DNA from: DASUPK01 sp963782345
GTDB taxonomy: Bacteria > Actinomycetota > Thermoleophilia > Solirubrobacterales > 70-9
DNA: 64,000 nucleotides
NCBI GenBank assembly: GCA_963782345.1
Contig: CAWAJF010000004.1
Span: 372,001 to 436,000 of the forward strand
Reading direction: 5' to 3'
The notes under the pieces are model-generated. The model made no database searches. It saw nothing but the letters and a program-made list of their open reading frames with translations, and had not been told where the DNA came from. Every line of letters starts with the position of its first letter. Position 1 is the first letter of the stretch. Made by a program: the position numbers and the translations under genes. Shown here in pieces: positions 33,613 through 42,453 of this stretch.

Positions 33613-34953
33613 TCATGGCGGGCACACCCCGGTGTCGAAGAGCAGGCCGAGCCCGGTGATCTCCGGGATCGGGGTCGCGCCGAGCGGGCTGGTGTTGAGA
33701 ATCGACTTGATCGTGTTGCAGGTTGCGATGACATAGACGTGCCGGTAGACGCCGTGGGCATCCTGCGAGCTGAACGTGCTGTTTCCGACGTGGGCCAGCC
33801 AGCCCAGCCAGTAGAGATAGCCCTCGTCCCGGTTCGGGGTTCCAGGCGCCTCGGCGCCGTTCGGGTTGTAGGCCGCCATGTTGAAGAGCTCGTTGAGCTT
33901 CGAGCCCACCGTGGTCAGGCGGGGCGTGGCCTTGACGAGGTTCTCCGCCGCCGGCCGCAGGTCCCGGACCGGCTGGCGCGCGTTGCGGACGAACGGGCGG
34001 ATCTCCTGCTTGACGGGGTCGTAGGTGTGCTTGGCGAGGCTGGCGAGCGAGTCGTTGACCGGCTTCAGCTTGCGGGCGAACGGACGCAGGCTGTTGACCG
34101 CCGGGCCCAGGACGGTCGCCAGCCGGTCGGTCTTGGCGAGCGCGATCCGGGTGGTCCTCAGGGTGGGCCCGAGCAGCCCGACCGTGCGCTCGACGTCGGG
34201 CGACTGACTGGCGATCGCGCCCAGAGCCTGGTTGGACGCCGAGACGAGCTGTTCGATGCCCTGCCCGTCCTGGCCGACCCGGCCCCAGAGGAGGTTCATG
34301 TTGTGGATCAGGGTGGCGAGGTTCTGCTTGCGCTTGGCGACCTCGGTGTTCAGGCGGGCGAGGCCCCTGTTGATCGGCCCGAGGCTGCCGAGGAGCTTGC
34401 CCAGGTCCTTGCCGCGGCCGTTCAGGCCCGCGCTTCCCTGGGTCAGGAGCAGCCGCAGGTAGGCCCTGGTGTCCCCGTCGAGCGCGGAGAGGACCTGGTC
34501 CACGTTCGTGTCCGGCGCGGTGTTCGCGATCGGGATCGTGTCGCCGTTCTGGAACTCGTCCCTGTTCGAGTTGGGATCGGTGTTCGTGCCCGGATCGAGC
34601 TCGAGGAACATGTCCTTCAGGCCGGTCTTCGGCCGGAGCAGGATCGTCGCGTTCCGGTAGACCGGCAGGAACTTGCGGTCGATGTCCATGGTGACGACCG
34701 CGTGGCCGTCCTCGTAGTCGACGGCGGAGATGTCGCCGACGCGGACGCCGGCCACCCGGACCGTCTGGCCCTGTCCCGGGGTGACGGCCTGGGCGGTCGA
34801 CATATCGGCCTTCAGCTCGAAGGGCTTCTCCTCCAGGATCGGGATCCTGAGGCGCTGGTTCTGGACGATGATGTAGGTCGCGAGCAGCCCCACGGTGAGC
34901 AGGCCGAGGATCGCCAGGAAATCGCGCAGGTGGTCTCGGATCGCCTTGCGCAT
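33613..34953 (-). CDS. mceE: MCE family protein, fifth of six
   Basis: 446 residues; N-terminal TM (about 12-30), MCE domain (about 45-120) with 'GQTVRVAGVRVGDISAVDYEDG' in part and 'GLKDMFLELDPG', then the long helical Mce needle region and a short tail with 'ITGLGLLFDTGVCPP'. In mycobacteria the fifth Mce protein is a lipoprotein; here there is no lipobox, only a TM anchor. The ATG overlaps the previous gene's stop (ATGA). Part of the lipid-uptake operon. Confidence 0.88.
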   Translation of the reverse strand: MRKAIRDHLRDFLAILGLLTVGLLATYIIVQNQRLRIPILEEKPFELKADMSTAQAVTPGQGQTVRVAGVRVGDISAVDYEDGHAVVTMDIDRKFLPVYRNATILLRPKTGLKDMFLELDPGTNTDPNSNRDEFQNGDTIPIANTAPDTNVDQVLSALDGDTRAYLRLLLTQGSAGLNGRGKDLGKLLGSLGPINRGLARLNTEVAKRKQNLATLIHNMNLLWGRVGQDGQGIEQLVSASNQALGAIASQSPDVERTVGLLGPTLRTTRIALAKTDRLATVLGPAVNSLRPFARKLKPVNDSLASLAKHTYDPVKQEIRPFVRNARQPVRDLRPAAENLVKATPRLTTVGSKLNELFNMAAYNPNGAEAPGTPNRDEGYLYWLGWLAHVGNSTFSSQDAHGVYRHVYVIATCNTIKSILNTSPLGATPIPEITGLGLLFDTGVCPP

Positions 34954-36629
34954 CAGCCCTTCACCCCCTGCGGCATCGGCAGGTGCGGCATGCTCAGCCC
35001 GCTGGACTTGCCGTAGGCGTTCCAGTCGCTGACGAAGCCCGCGTACTGCTTGAGCGTCTGCGCGGTCAGCTGCTTGGCCGCGCCCGGGTTCGTCGACTTC
35101 ATCTTCTGGGCGTCCGTCAGCTGCAGGAGGAGCCGGTAATAGCGGTCGCGCAGCTGCTGCTCCCCGGGCGGGTAGTAGTGGGTGGACGCGCTGGTCGCGG
35201 AGTGCGGCGTGGTGCTCGGGGCCGGGCCGATCTCGCTGTGCAGGTTCGGCGGGTCCTGGGTCTCACACGGGACGTCCGGGCGGAACGGGGTCTTGGCGGA
35301 GGACTGCTTGGCGGGCTGGGAACCGAGGAAGGCGTTGGGCGCCACGCCGGTCAGCGGGGCGGCCAGGTCCGGCGTGCTGAACGGGGCGATCGTGTTGGTG
35401 CCGCCGCCGCCGAGAACGCGGAACTCCTGCCCGTTGGCGTCGCCGGAGCGGCTCTCGCCGGCGACCCCGGTGAACCCGTACGCGGTCTCCTGGTAGACCT
35501 TCGCCGCCGCCGGATCGCTGTCGGCGTTCGGGATCGGCGTGTTGCTCCACGGGATGACGACGTTGTTGAAGCAGGAGGCCAGGGCCCGGGACTGCTCCAG
35601 GAAGGGCAGCGAGTCGTTGCTGAGGGCGGCGAGATCCGGCACGGTGGGCCGCAGGTCCTCCACCAGGCCGCGCACCTCGTTCTTCGAGATCAGCTGGCGC
35701 ATCTGGCCGATCCACGGGTTCGCGTAGTCCAGTGCCGGATTGGCGGCCTTCACCCCGGGGAGCGCCTCCCGGGCGAACGCACGGAGCGCCGGGAAGTCGC
35801 GATTCAGCTTGAGGAGCGCCGGACGGCCGACGGCAAGCGCCTTCGGCAGCTCGACGATCGCGTCGCGCAGGGAGGCCTGGTGCGCGGCGAAGTCCCCGCT
35901 GACGGTGTTGAGGTTGGTGATCAGGCCCTGGAGGCCGGTGCTGTTCGCGTTCAGCTCACGGGCGACGACGTCGAGGTTCGAGACGAAGCCGGCAAGATCC
36001 CCCGGCTGGGTTCCGAGGAGCGCCTGGTTCACCTGGGACGTGTACTCGTAGGCCGCGGGCGAGGTCCGGAACGACTCCTGGAAGCCCTTCGCTCCGCCGT
36101 ACTTGTCGAGCGCCCCGCCGAACTCCTTGAGGAAGGCCTGGAGGTCCGCCCGCACCGGCGCCTGCAGCGAGGTCAGGACCTGGTCGAACTGGACCGAGCT
36201 CGCGGTCTGCTGCTCCGGGACCACCGAGCCGCTGTGGAGCTCGGGAGCGCTGGGGCTACCCGGGTGTAGGTCGACGAACAGGTTGCCCTCGAGGAAGAGG
36301 CGCGGCCGCAGCTGCATGGTCGCGTCCTGGCGGATCGGCAGCGCCGTGTCCTTGAGGTCCATCGTGACGACGGCTGCGTCCTCCCCCTTGCCGTTGCCGT
36401 CGGTCAGATGCTGCACGTCGCTGACCTCGCCGACGTCGACTCCGGAGATCCGCACCGGGCTCTTCACCCGGACGTTCTGCGCGTCGTGGAAGACCGCCTT
36501 GAGCTGGTAGCCGTGGCCCGCAAACGGGATCGTCTTGGTGAAGGCCAGGTAGAAGCCGATGAAGGTGAGGACGATCGCGATCAGGCCGATCTGGGAGTTG
36601 GAGAGCCGCCGCTTCTGGTTGGGCCTCAT
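34953..36629 (-). CDS. mceD: MCE family protein, fourth of six
   Basis: 558 residues; TM at about 13-30, MCE domain (about 38-120) with 'SPVRISGVDVGEVSDVQHL' and 'FLEGNLFVDLHPGSPS', a helical region, and a C-terminal part with 'GEQQLRDRYYRLLLQLTDAQKMK' in part resembling a helical hairpin. The tail ends in Pro/Met-rich 'LPMPQGVKG'. Start 1 bp after the previous stop. Likely forms the periplasmic tube with its five partners. Confidence 0.88.
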   Translation of the reverse strand: MRPNQKRRLSNSQIGLIAIVLTFIGFYLAFTKTIPFAGHGYQLKAVFHDAQNVRVKSPVRISGVDVGEVSDVQHLTDGNGKGEDAAVVTMDLKDTALPIRQDATMQLRPRLFLEGNLFVDLHPGSPSAPELHSGSVVPEQQTASSVQFDQVLTSLQAPVRADLQAFLKEFGGALDKYGGAKGFQESFRTSPAAYEYTSQVNQALLGTQPGDLAGFVSNLDVVARELNANSTGLQGLITNLNTVSGDFAAHQASLRDAIVELPKALAVGRPALLKLNRDFPALRAFAREALPGVKAANPALDYANPWIGQMRQLISKNEVRGLVEDLRPTVPDLAALSNDSLPFLEQSRALASCFNNVVIPWSNTPIPNADSDPAAAKVYQETAYGFTGVAGESRSGDANGQEFRVLGGGGTNTIAPFSTPDLAAPLTGVAPNAFLGSQPAKQSSAKTPFRPDVPCETQDPPNLHSEIGPAPSTTPHSATSASTHYYPPGEQQLRDRYYRLLLQLTDAQKMKSTNPGAAKQLTAQTLKQYAGFVSDWNAYGKSSGLSMPHLPMPQGVKG

Positions 36630-36630
36630 C

Positions 36631-38235
36631 TCAGTCGCCCTTCCAGAAGTCGCGCTTGCCGTTCTGCTCGAGGAAGAGATCGGTCGTCCCCAGCGGGGGC
36701 ACGCCGGCCGCCTTCGAGACGTTCTGGACGCCGAAGGTCGGGTTGTCCTTGGTCTGGCCCGGGATCAGCGCCTCACCGAGCGCGTAGCCGGTCTGGCCGG
36801 CCTGGCAGTTCGCCTTCCCATCGGTGACGGCCGGTCCGTACGGGTTGCCATGGAGGACCGGAATGCCGTTGTTCTCACCCGGGGTGTTGAGCGGGCTGAA
36901 GAGCCCGGCACTGCTGCCGGCGAGCGAGCTGCTCGAATAGCGGCCGTCTCCCTGGCCGCCGGAGTAGTTGTCCATCGGGTTGCGCGGGAAGTTGCTGGGG
37001 CTGGTGCTGCCCGCGATCGACGGGGGAAGCACCCGCTCCGCGTACCCAAACGGCGTCGGCAGCTCGAAGTGGCTCGTCAGGTACGTCATCCAGTAGTTCC
37101 AGTAGTTGCAGACCGTCTGAGCCGGGACGATCTTCTGGCCGGCGTCCTGGACGAGGTTGAACGTGTCGCCGAGGCGGTTGAGGCTGGTCAGGGTCGACGG
37201 GTCGGCGACCAGGTCGTTCAGGTTGGACATCACGTCCTTGAGGTCCGTGTTCATCTGAACCGTGCGCGGGAGCACCTTCGACCCGAGCGAGACCGTCTTG
37301 TTGAGCACGGGCAGGGCGGCCCGCAGGTCCCGCACGCCGGGACGCAAGAGGCGAGAGAACTCCGCGAAGTCCGCGAGGAACGGCCGCTGGACGGGCAGGG
37401 AGCGGATCCCGGCCTCCAGGGCGGGCGGGCCGCCGGAGATCGTGTCCCGCAGCGCCTGCGGGTCGGAGGAGATGGCGCCGAACGCGATCGCCCCGTTGGT
37501 GAACTGCTCGGCGTTGTCAACCGCGACGGGGGCGACGATGCGGGCCGCGTCGGCGAGCTCGGGGAAGAAGCGGACGAGCTGGGTCGTCGGAGCCGCGAGG
37601 GCCGCCGAGACAGGCTTCAGGTTCGCGAACAGCGGATTGAGCGCGCCGATCGCCTCGTTCAGCGAGGCACCCCGGGCGGCAAAGGCGTCGCCGAAGCCCT
37701 GTAGGACACGCTGGCTGTTCGCGCGCGTGGGGGTGTCAAAGGTGTTGTAGACGTCGTCGAACTCGACCTGCGAGCTCGACTGCGCGAGCGGCAGGGTCGC
37801 GCCCGCGGGCATGCCCGTCTGGCTCGTCCCGCGGTCGATCTCGAGGTACTTGAGACCGAAGGAGGAGCGGTAGCGGACCCGGATGGTGGAGTCGGCGGGA
37901 AGGGGCTCGGCGCTCTCGTCCAGCTTCAGATTGAGCTTCGCGACGGTCGACGCGCTCGACCCGTCGGCCGCCTGACAGCCGCTGTTCGGCGGCGCCGGGA
38001 CCGTGTCGATCGACTCCACCACCCCGACGCGGTTACCGCCGATGCGGACCTCGTTGTTCGGACCGAGCCTGGCGGCGTCGCAGAGATCGGCCGACACCTT
38101 GTAGGTGGGCACGAAGGGGAGTCCGTTGTTCGCGTTGTAGGCGAGGAAGACCGCGACGATCACGATCAACGTCGTGATCGCGCCGACCATCGTCGGCGAG
38201 GCCGCCAACGATCCGACCCGGGCACGGCCGTTCAC
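36631..38235 (-). CDS. mceC: MCE family protein, third of six
   Basis: 534 residues, GTG start behind AGGGAGGTG. TM at about 17-37, MCE domain (about 45-150) with 'NEVRIGGNRVGVVESIDTV' and 'SSFGLKYLEIDRGTSQTG', an insertion holding a Cys pair (about 52 and 84), and the helical region. The C-terminal third is low-complexity and Gly/Asn/Pro-rich. It is separated from mceB by 34 bp with an AT-rich palindrome, the widest gap inside the first five genes. Confidence 0.88.
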   Translation of the reverse strand: MNGRARVGSLAASPTMVGAITTLIVIVAVFLAYNANNGLPFVPTYKVSADLCDAARLGPNNEVRIGGNRVGVVESIDTVPAPPNSGCQAADGSSASTVAKLNLKLDESAEPLPADSTIRVRYRSSFGLKYLEIDRGTSQTGMPAGATLPLAQSSSQVEFDDVYNTFDTPTRANSQRVLQGFGDAFAARGASLNEAIGALNPLFANLKPVSAALAAPTTQLVRFFPELADAARIVAPVAVDNAEQFTNGAIAFGAISSDPQALRDTISGGPPALEAGIRSLPVQRPFLADFAEFSRLLRPGVRDLRAALPVLNKTVSLGSKVLPRTVQMNTDLKDVMSNLNDLVADPSTLTSLNRLGDTFNLVQDAGQKIVPAQTVCNYWNYWMTYLTSHFELPTPFGYAERVLPPSIAGSTSPSNFPRNPMDNYSGGQGDGRYSSSSLAGSSAGLFSPLNTPGENNGIPVLHGNPYGPAVTDGKANCQAGQTGYALGEALIPGQTKDNPTFGVQNVSKAAGVPPLGTTDLFLEQNGKRDFWKGD

Positions 38236-38245
38236 GGGGTCACCT

Positions 38246-38259
38246 CCCTATATATAGGG
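38246..38259. promoter_or_regulatory. CCCTATATATAGGG palindrome in mceB-mceC gap
   Basis: A perfect 14-bp palindrome with an AT core lies 10 bases before the GTG of mceC, partly overlapping its ribosome-binding site. In such GC-rich DNA the TATATATA core is striking. It could be an internal promoter element, a small operator or an mRNA hairpin that tunes mceC translation. Confidence 0.35.
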
Positions 38260-38269
38260 GCGCGGTCGA

Positions 38270-40117
38270 TCATTGGCCGAGGAGGAAGTTGAGGAGGTCT
38301 TGGGTGGTGGAGCCGCTGGGGGCGCTCCCGTTCAGACCGAGGTCCTGGGGGAGCTGCGGCAGCTGGGACACCTGCGGCAGCTGCGGGAGCTGTGGCAGCT
38401 GCGGGAGCGGGACGTTCGGCAGCAGGTCATGGAGCTTCTTCTTCGCCTTGTCGGGGAGCTTGTTCGGGTCGACGCCCTTGAGGATCTTCTGGATCTGCTT
38501 CTGCTGCTGGGGCGTCGCCGCCTGCTGCTGCGGCTGGGCCGGGGCCGTCGTCGCCGAGCGGAGGCCCGCGGCGGTGTGGGGCGGGTCCGCGGGGTTGCAG
38601 ATGGAGAGCTGATCGCTGCCGTCCGGGCAGACGCTCGGGTCATAGCGACCGAGGTTCCCGAACAGACCCGAGGGATTGGTGCCGTAGTTGATGCCGGGCT
38701 GCTTGTCGCCCAGGATCCCGGCGCATTCGGCGAAGTCCTTCGGGTTGGTGGTCTGGCCGCCGCCCTCGGCGGGGACGGTCGGACCGGTCTGATAGCCGCA
38801 GGCGTTGTTGGCGCCGGGGGCGCTGACCAGGGTGATGCCCAGCGCGTGGCCGAGCGTGTCGAAGAGGTTGAGCGAGTTCGCCTGCACGTAGCCGTAGTTG
38901 AGAAGGCCCTCCATCCCGGTGTAGCCGGGGTTGCCGCCGCTCGCGTTCGAGCCGGACGGGGTGCCGTTGGCCCACTTGCAGGAGACGGTCTGGTCGCCGT
39001 GCAGCGAGGTGCCGAGCTTCTGGTCGAGCTGCTGGACGCGCTGGTCCGCCCGGCCCGGCTGCTGGCGCAGGTCGTAGCGGGCGCAGGCGTCCTCCTCTAC
39101 GGCGTTCTTCGGGTCGGAGATGCTCTCGAGGAACTGGGCGACCTGGTCGGCGGCGGGATAGGCCTTCGTGCTGGCCTGGTCGAGGGAGGCGATCTCATCC
39201 TGGCTGTTGGCGAGAGCCGTCTTGCCGACGTGTGCCGCCCCGCCCAGCGAGGTCAGTGACTGCTCGGTGCCGCTGTTGAACGACGGAAGGTTGGTGGCCA
39301 GCCTGTTGAGGCCCGGCGCCGCGGCGTGCAGGTCGGTGAGCAGCGGCGTCTGCTGATCGGCGAGGTTGCCGAGCTTGGACATCGTCGGCTTCAGCTGAGC
39401 GAGGAAGTCGTCGAGCAGGTGGAAGTTCTGCGAGAGGTCGTTTGAGCGCTCGGCCGAGATCGCGGCGGTCCGCCCGGCGTTGTCGATGAAGTGGACGACG
39501 TCCTCGCGGCGATTGGCGAGCTGGGCGAAGATCGCGTCGGCGTTGGTGTTGAGCTCGGCGATCGTCGTGTTCTGCCGGCCGAGGATGTTGAGGACCTGCT
39601 TCAGCTGCTGGAGGGCCGGGGCGCCGGCGCGGATCGCCGCGTTCAGGTTCTCGGCGTTGCCGTCCAGCGCCGTCCCGAACTCGTTGATCAGCAGCGTGAG
39701 CCGGTCCTTGAACGGCTCGCGGAGCGTGTTCTGGGCCAGGTCCGGCTGGACGGTGGTCTTGTTGCGAGCCGCGGGGATCGGACCGTTCAGCGGCTGGGAT
39801 GAGGTCCCCGGCTGGCAGTCGAGGAAGTACTCGGCGATCAGAGACTGCGGCTCCGAGGAGCAGCTGGCGTCGGCCTTGAGCTCCGGGAAGCCCGAGTCGA
39901 CCTCGAAGCTGACCAGCGCGGTCTTCTGCGGGGTGACGTCGAGGCCGGTGATGGTGCCGGCCTTGGCGCCGGCGATGCGAAGCTCCGAGCCCTTGACGAG
40001 GCCGAAGGCGTTGAAGAGCTCCGCCTGGTAGGTGTGGCTGCCGGATGCGCCCGCGCCGGCGACGAGATAGGCGGGGACCACCGCGATCAGGCCGAGTATC
40101 AGGAGGAGCCGCCTCAT
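38270..40117 (-). CDS. mceB: MCE family protein, second of six
   Basis: 615 residues from the ATG at 40117, which overlaps the mceA stop (ATGA). TM/signal at about 5-22, MCE domain (about 33-115) with 'GSELRIAGAKAGTITGLDV' and 'LIAEYFLDCQPGTSSQ', then the helical region. The C-terminus is distinctive: a Gln-rich stretch (PQQQAATPQQQ), a Lys-rich helix, and a run of LPQ repeats (about 575-595). These could interact with the cell wall or other Mce subunits. Confidence 0.88.
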   Translation of the reverse strand: MRRLLLILGLIAVVPAYLVAGAGASGSHTYQAELFNAFGLVKGSELRIAGAKAGTITGLDVTPQKTALVSFEVDSGFPELKADASCSSEPQSLIAEYFLDCQPGTSSQPLNGPIPAARNKTTVQPDLAQNTLREPFKDRLTLLINEFGTALDGNAENLNAAIRAGAPALQQLKQVLNILGRQNTTIAELNTNADAIFAQLANRREDVVHFIDNAGRTAAISAERSNDLSQNFHLLDDFLAQLKPTMSKLGNLADQQTPLLTDLHAAAPGLNRLATNLPSFNSGTEQSLTSLGGAAHVGKTALANSQDEIASLDQASTKAYPAADQVAQFLESISDPKNAVEEDACARYDLRQQPGRADQRVQQLDQKLGTSLHGDQTVSCKWANGTPSGSNASGGNPGYTGMEGLLNYGYVQANSLNLFDTLGHALGITLVSAPGANNACGYQTGPTVPAEGGGQTTNPKDFAECAGILGDKQPGINYGTNPSGLFGNLGRYDPSVCPDGSDQLSICNPADPPHTAAGLRSATTAPAQPQQQAATPQQQKQIQKILKGVDPNKLPDKAKKKLHDLLPNVPLPQLPQLPQLPQVSQLPQLPQDLGLNGSAPSGSTTQDLLNFLLGQ

Positions 40118-41544
40118 GGTCCGAGTGGGGTCTGGTTGGGATCGCAGTCGAGGGTCCCGCCCTGGGTGAGCTGGTCCTGGGTGAGGCCGCGCTCGTTGGC
40201 GCCGGGGCAGCGCCGCAGGTCCTTGATCCCGAGGGCGTTGGTGAGCTGGGAGCCGTCCAGGGTCTGGCAGATGCTGGTGCCGAGCGGGATCTTCAGGATC
40301 TCGGCGATGTCGTTGCAGGGGACCCCGGCTGCCGGCGGGCCGGCGCTGAAGGTGTTGAGGGTGGTCGAGATCCGGCCGATGCCGCCGAAGGCATCCGGGA
40401 ATCCCGAGTGACCGAAGTCGTCGAACCACCCCGTGAGCTCGGGGCTGTAGGCGCGCAGGGTGGAGAGCTGGGTGAGCGAGTTCTTGAGCGAGTCCGCCGA
40501 TGCCGGCAGGGCGCCGGGGCGGGAGGCGCCGTTTCGCTCGACCGGTCCCACCCCGATCTGGGCGAGCGGGTCCTGCAGGCGGGTGAGCTCGATCAGGTCG
40601 TTGTTCTGCCCCGGCGAGTTGATGATCCCGTTCAGGCCCTTGACGGTGGGGAGCGCGTCGCGGGCGAGGCCGCGCAGGCGCTTGGTGAAGGGCTGGAGCT
40701 TTCGGGCGACCGGGCGGGTCGCGTCGACCAGGGGCTGGACGTCGTCGAGGGCGGCCCGCAGGTTGACCGCGGTGGTGTTGAACTGGCGCATGAAGTCGGG
40801 CAGCTGTGAGACCGCGGAGGCGAGCGAGGACTGCTCGTGCCCGATCGTGCCGAGCATCCCGTCGAGGTTCGCCACCAGGGAGGAGATCTCGGGGCTCTTC
40901 TGATCGAGGGTGGAGGTGAGCCCGGCGGCGTCCACCACCAGGCCCTCGAGGTTCGCCTGGTCTGAGTTGAGCTCGCCGAAGACTCTCCGGGAGGTGGAGA
41001 GGAAGGGGTTCAGGTAGTAGAAGCCGCGGTTTGCCTTCGCCCCGACCCCCGCATAGGAGCGGGCGAAGCCGCGGATCACCTCCTGGAGATGGGAGACGGT
41101 GGGCTTGTTGAGGGTGTCGAAGAGCTGGTCGAGGTCGACCTCGGAGGTGGTGTCGGCCTGGGTGATCTCGCCGCCGGAGGAGATCTGCTTGGCGGCGGGG
41201 TGGGTGGGCAGGGCGAGGTCGACGTAGCGGTTGGCGATCCCCGAGAGCGACTGGGAGCGGATCGTCGCGTGGGTGCCCTCGGGAAGCGGGGTGTAGGCGG
41301 AGTCCGAGATCTCCATCTTCACCAGTGCCTGGCCGTTGTCGGAGAGGGAGATCTGCTTGACGGAGCCGACCGGGACGCCGGCGACGTTCACGTTGTTCCC
41401 GGTGACCAACTGCGAGGCGTTCTCGAACTGGGCGGTGACGGTGTAGCTGGAGCCACCGCCGAGGACCAGGAGCAGGACCACGACCGCCGCGCCGATCAGC
41501 GCGGCGATTGCGGCCACCCGCCCTACAGCACTCGTTGTCGACAC
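40114..41544 (-). CDS. mceA: MCE family protein, first of six
   Basis: 476 residues, ATG start. TM at about 9-30, MCE domain (about 33-115) with 'NNVNVAGVPVGSVKQISLSDNG' in part and 'LSGIANRYVDLALP', then the helical needle region (about 140-330) and a tail ending LDCDPNQTPLGP. It heads the operon mceA-F-SCP2-unknown. No yrbE permease or mkl ATPase genes lie upstream; instead a tetR gene is 179 bp away. A 3' remnant of a homologue is at 29648. Confidence 0.88.
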   Translation of the reverse strand: MSTTSAVGRVAAIAALIGAAVVVLLLVLGGGSSYTVTAQFENASQLVTGNNVNVAGVPVGSVKQISLSDNGQALVKMEISDSAYTPLPEGTHATIRSQSLSGIANRYVDLALPTHPAAKQISSGGEITQADTTSEVDLDQLFDTLNKPTVSHLQEVIRGFARSYAGVGAKANRGFYYLNPFLSTSRRVFGELNSDQANLEGLVVDAAGLTSTLDQKSPEISSLVANLDGMLGTIGHEQSSLASAVSQLPDFMRQFNTTAVNLRAALDDVQPLVDATRPVARKLQPFTKRLRGLARDALPTVKGLNGIINSPGQNNDLIELTRLQDPLAQIGVGPVERNGASRPGALPASADSLKNSLTQLSTLRAYSPELTGWFDDFGHSGFPDAFGGIGRISTTLNTFSAGPPAAGVPCNDIAEILKIPLGTSICQTLDGSQLTNALGIKDLRRCPGANERGLTQDQLTQGGTLDCDPNQTPLGP

Positions 41545-41723
41545 TGGATCCTCTACCTACCCGTCGCTACCTGCGTTCCGCGCCCGGGTACCCCGCCCAG
41601 GCACGGTCATCTACCTAATACTCTCAGGGGGAATCGACGGGTGTCAAAGGGGAACCGTCGCCTGAAGGCCCGTATTCCCCATTCCCAAGCGCTTTCAGCG
41701 CCCCCGCCTGCGTTGAGTTCAGA

Positions 41724-42395
41724 TTAAGGGCGCCTGGGAGACAGCTGGCCGGCCGGGATCACGCCCGGATAGAGGGCCGCGACCCAGACAGGCGAAAGGC
41801 CCTCGGTCACCTGCTTGGGCGACCGCTCCCCACGGCCCAGGTACGTGTAGCAGCTGCGCTCGGCCATCCAGAAGAGCGACTCGGCCGTGGTGCGCGGATC
41901 GAGCGTGCGGGGAATCAGGCCGACATCCTGCTCGGATCTGACGTGGTCGGCGGTGGCCTCGATGAAGCGCTCGGCGATGTCGAGCCAGAGCTCTCGCACC
42001 TCTTCGTCGTAGGTCGAGACCTCGGTCGCGATCCGCAGCAAGCCCGCCTCTGCCGCGTACACGGAGACGACCCCCTCGATCGCTCTGCGGACCCGCTCGG
42101 CCGGCGGACCGACCCCGTGCCACCAGCGGTCGGCCATCTCATAGAGCCGCTCCGAGACCTCGCCGACGGCGACCAGCAGGAGCTCCTGCTTGTCCTGGAA
42201 GTGGGTGTAGAAGGCGCTCCTCGAGATGCCCGCGGAGCGAGCGATCTCGTCGACGCTCAGGTCTCGATACGACCCCTTGCCGGCGAGCCGGAGGGCGCTC
42301 GCGATCACCTTCTCGCGGGTCTTCTGGCGACGCTCCCGGCGGGTTCCTCGGATAGCCTTCGCACGGCTGGTCTTTGTCCTCGGGGCGGCCTGCAA
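41724..42395 (-). CDS. TetR family transcriptional regulator
   Basis: 223 residues, TTG start. The HTH is at about 25-70: 'RREKVIASAL'-like helix 1, 'YRDLSVDEIARSAGISRSAFYTHFQDKQELL' in part. The C-terminal ligand domain has 'SLFWMAERSCYTYLGRG', as in EthR-like regulators. It lies between the mce operon and the divergent GMC oxidase, and overlaps the most likely repeats of its operator at 42417-42453. It probably represses both directions until a lipid or steroid ligand binds. Confidence 0.87.
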   Translation of the reverse strand: MQAAPRTKTSRAKAIRGTRRERRQKTREKVIASALRLAGKGSYRDLSVDEIARSAGISRSAFYTHFQDKQELLLVAVGEVSERLYEMADRWWHGVGPPAERVRRAIEGVVSVYAAEAGLLRIATEVSTYDEEVRELWLDIAERFIEATADHVRSEQDVGLIPRTLDPRTTAESLFWMAERSCYTYLGRGERSPKQVTEGLSPVWVAALYPGVIPAGQLSPRRP

Positions 42396-42416
42396 ATCGC
42401 GATGATTCTACCGTTC

Positions 42417-42453
42417 CTGACATAGTGTCCGACGCAGTGTCTGACACCGTGTC
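42417..42453. promoter_or_regulatory. TGACA/TGTC operator array between tetR and GMC genes
   Basis: Reading plus strand: GACATAGTGTC (42418-42428), an inverted pair TGTCCGAC/GTCTGACA (42426-42433 and 42439-42446), then GACACCGTGTC (42443-42453). GACA-NNN-TGTC thus occurs twice, 25 bp apart, around a central TGTC...GACA pair. Such stacked palindromes suit cooperative TetR dimers. They overlap the GMC start region, so binding would block that gene directly. Confidence 0.6.

Noticed and set aside
41545..41723. Promoter of the mce operon
   Set aside because: A TTGACA-like box is present on the minus strand, but no -10 at proper spacing; left unassigned. The gap otherwise shows only a weak AGCGCTTTCAGCGC hairpin near the tetR stop.
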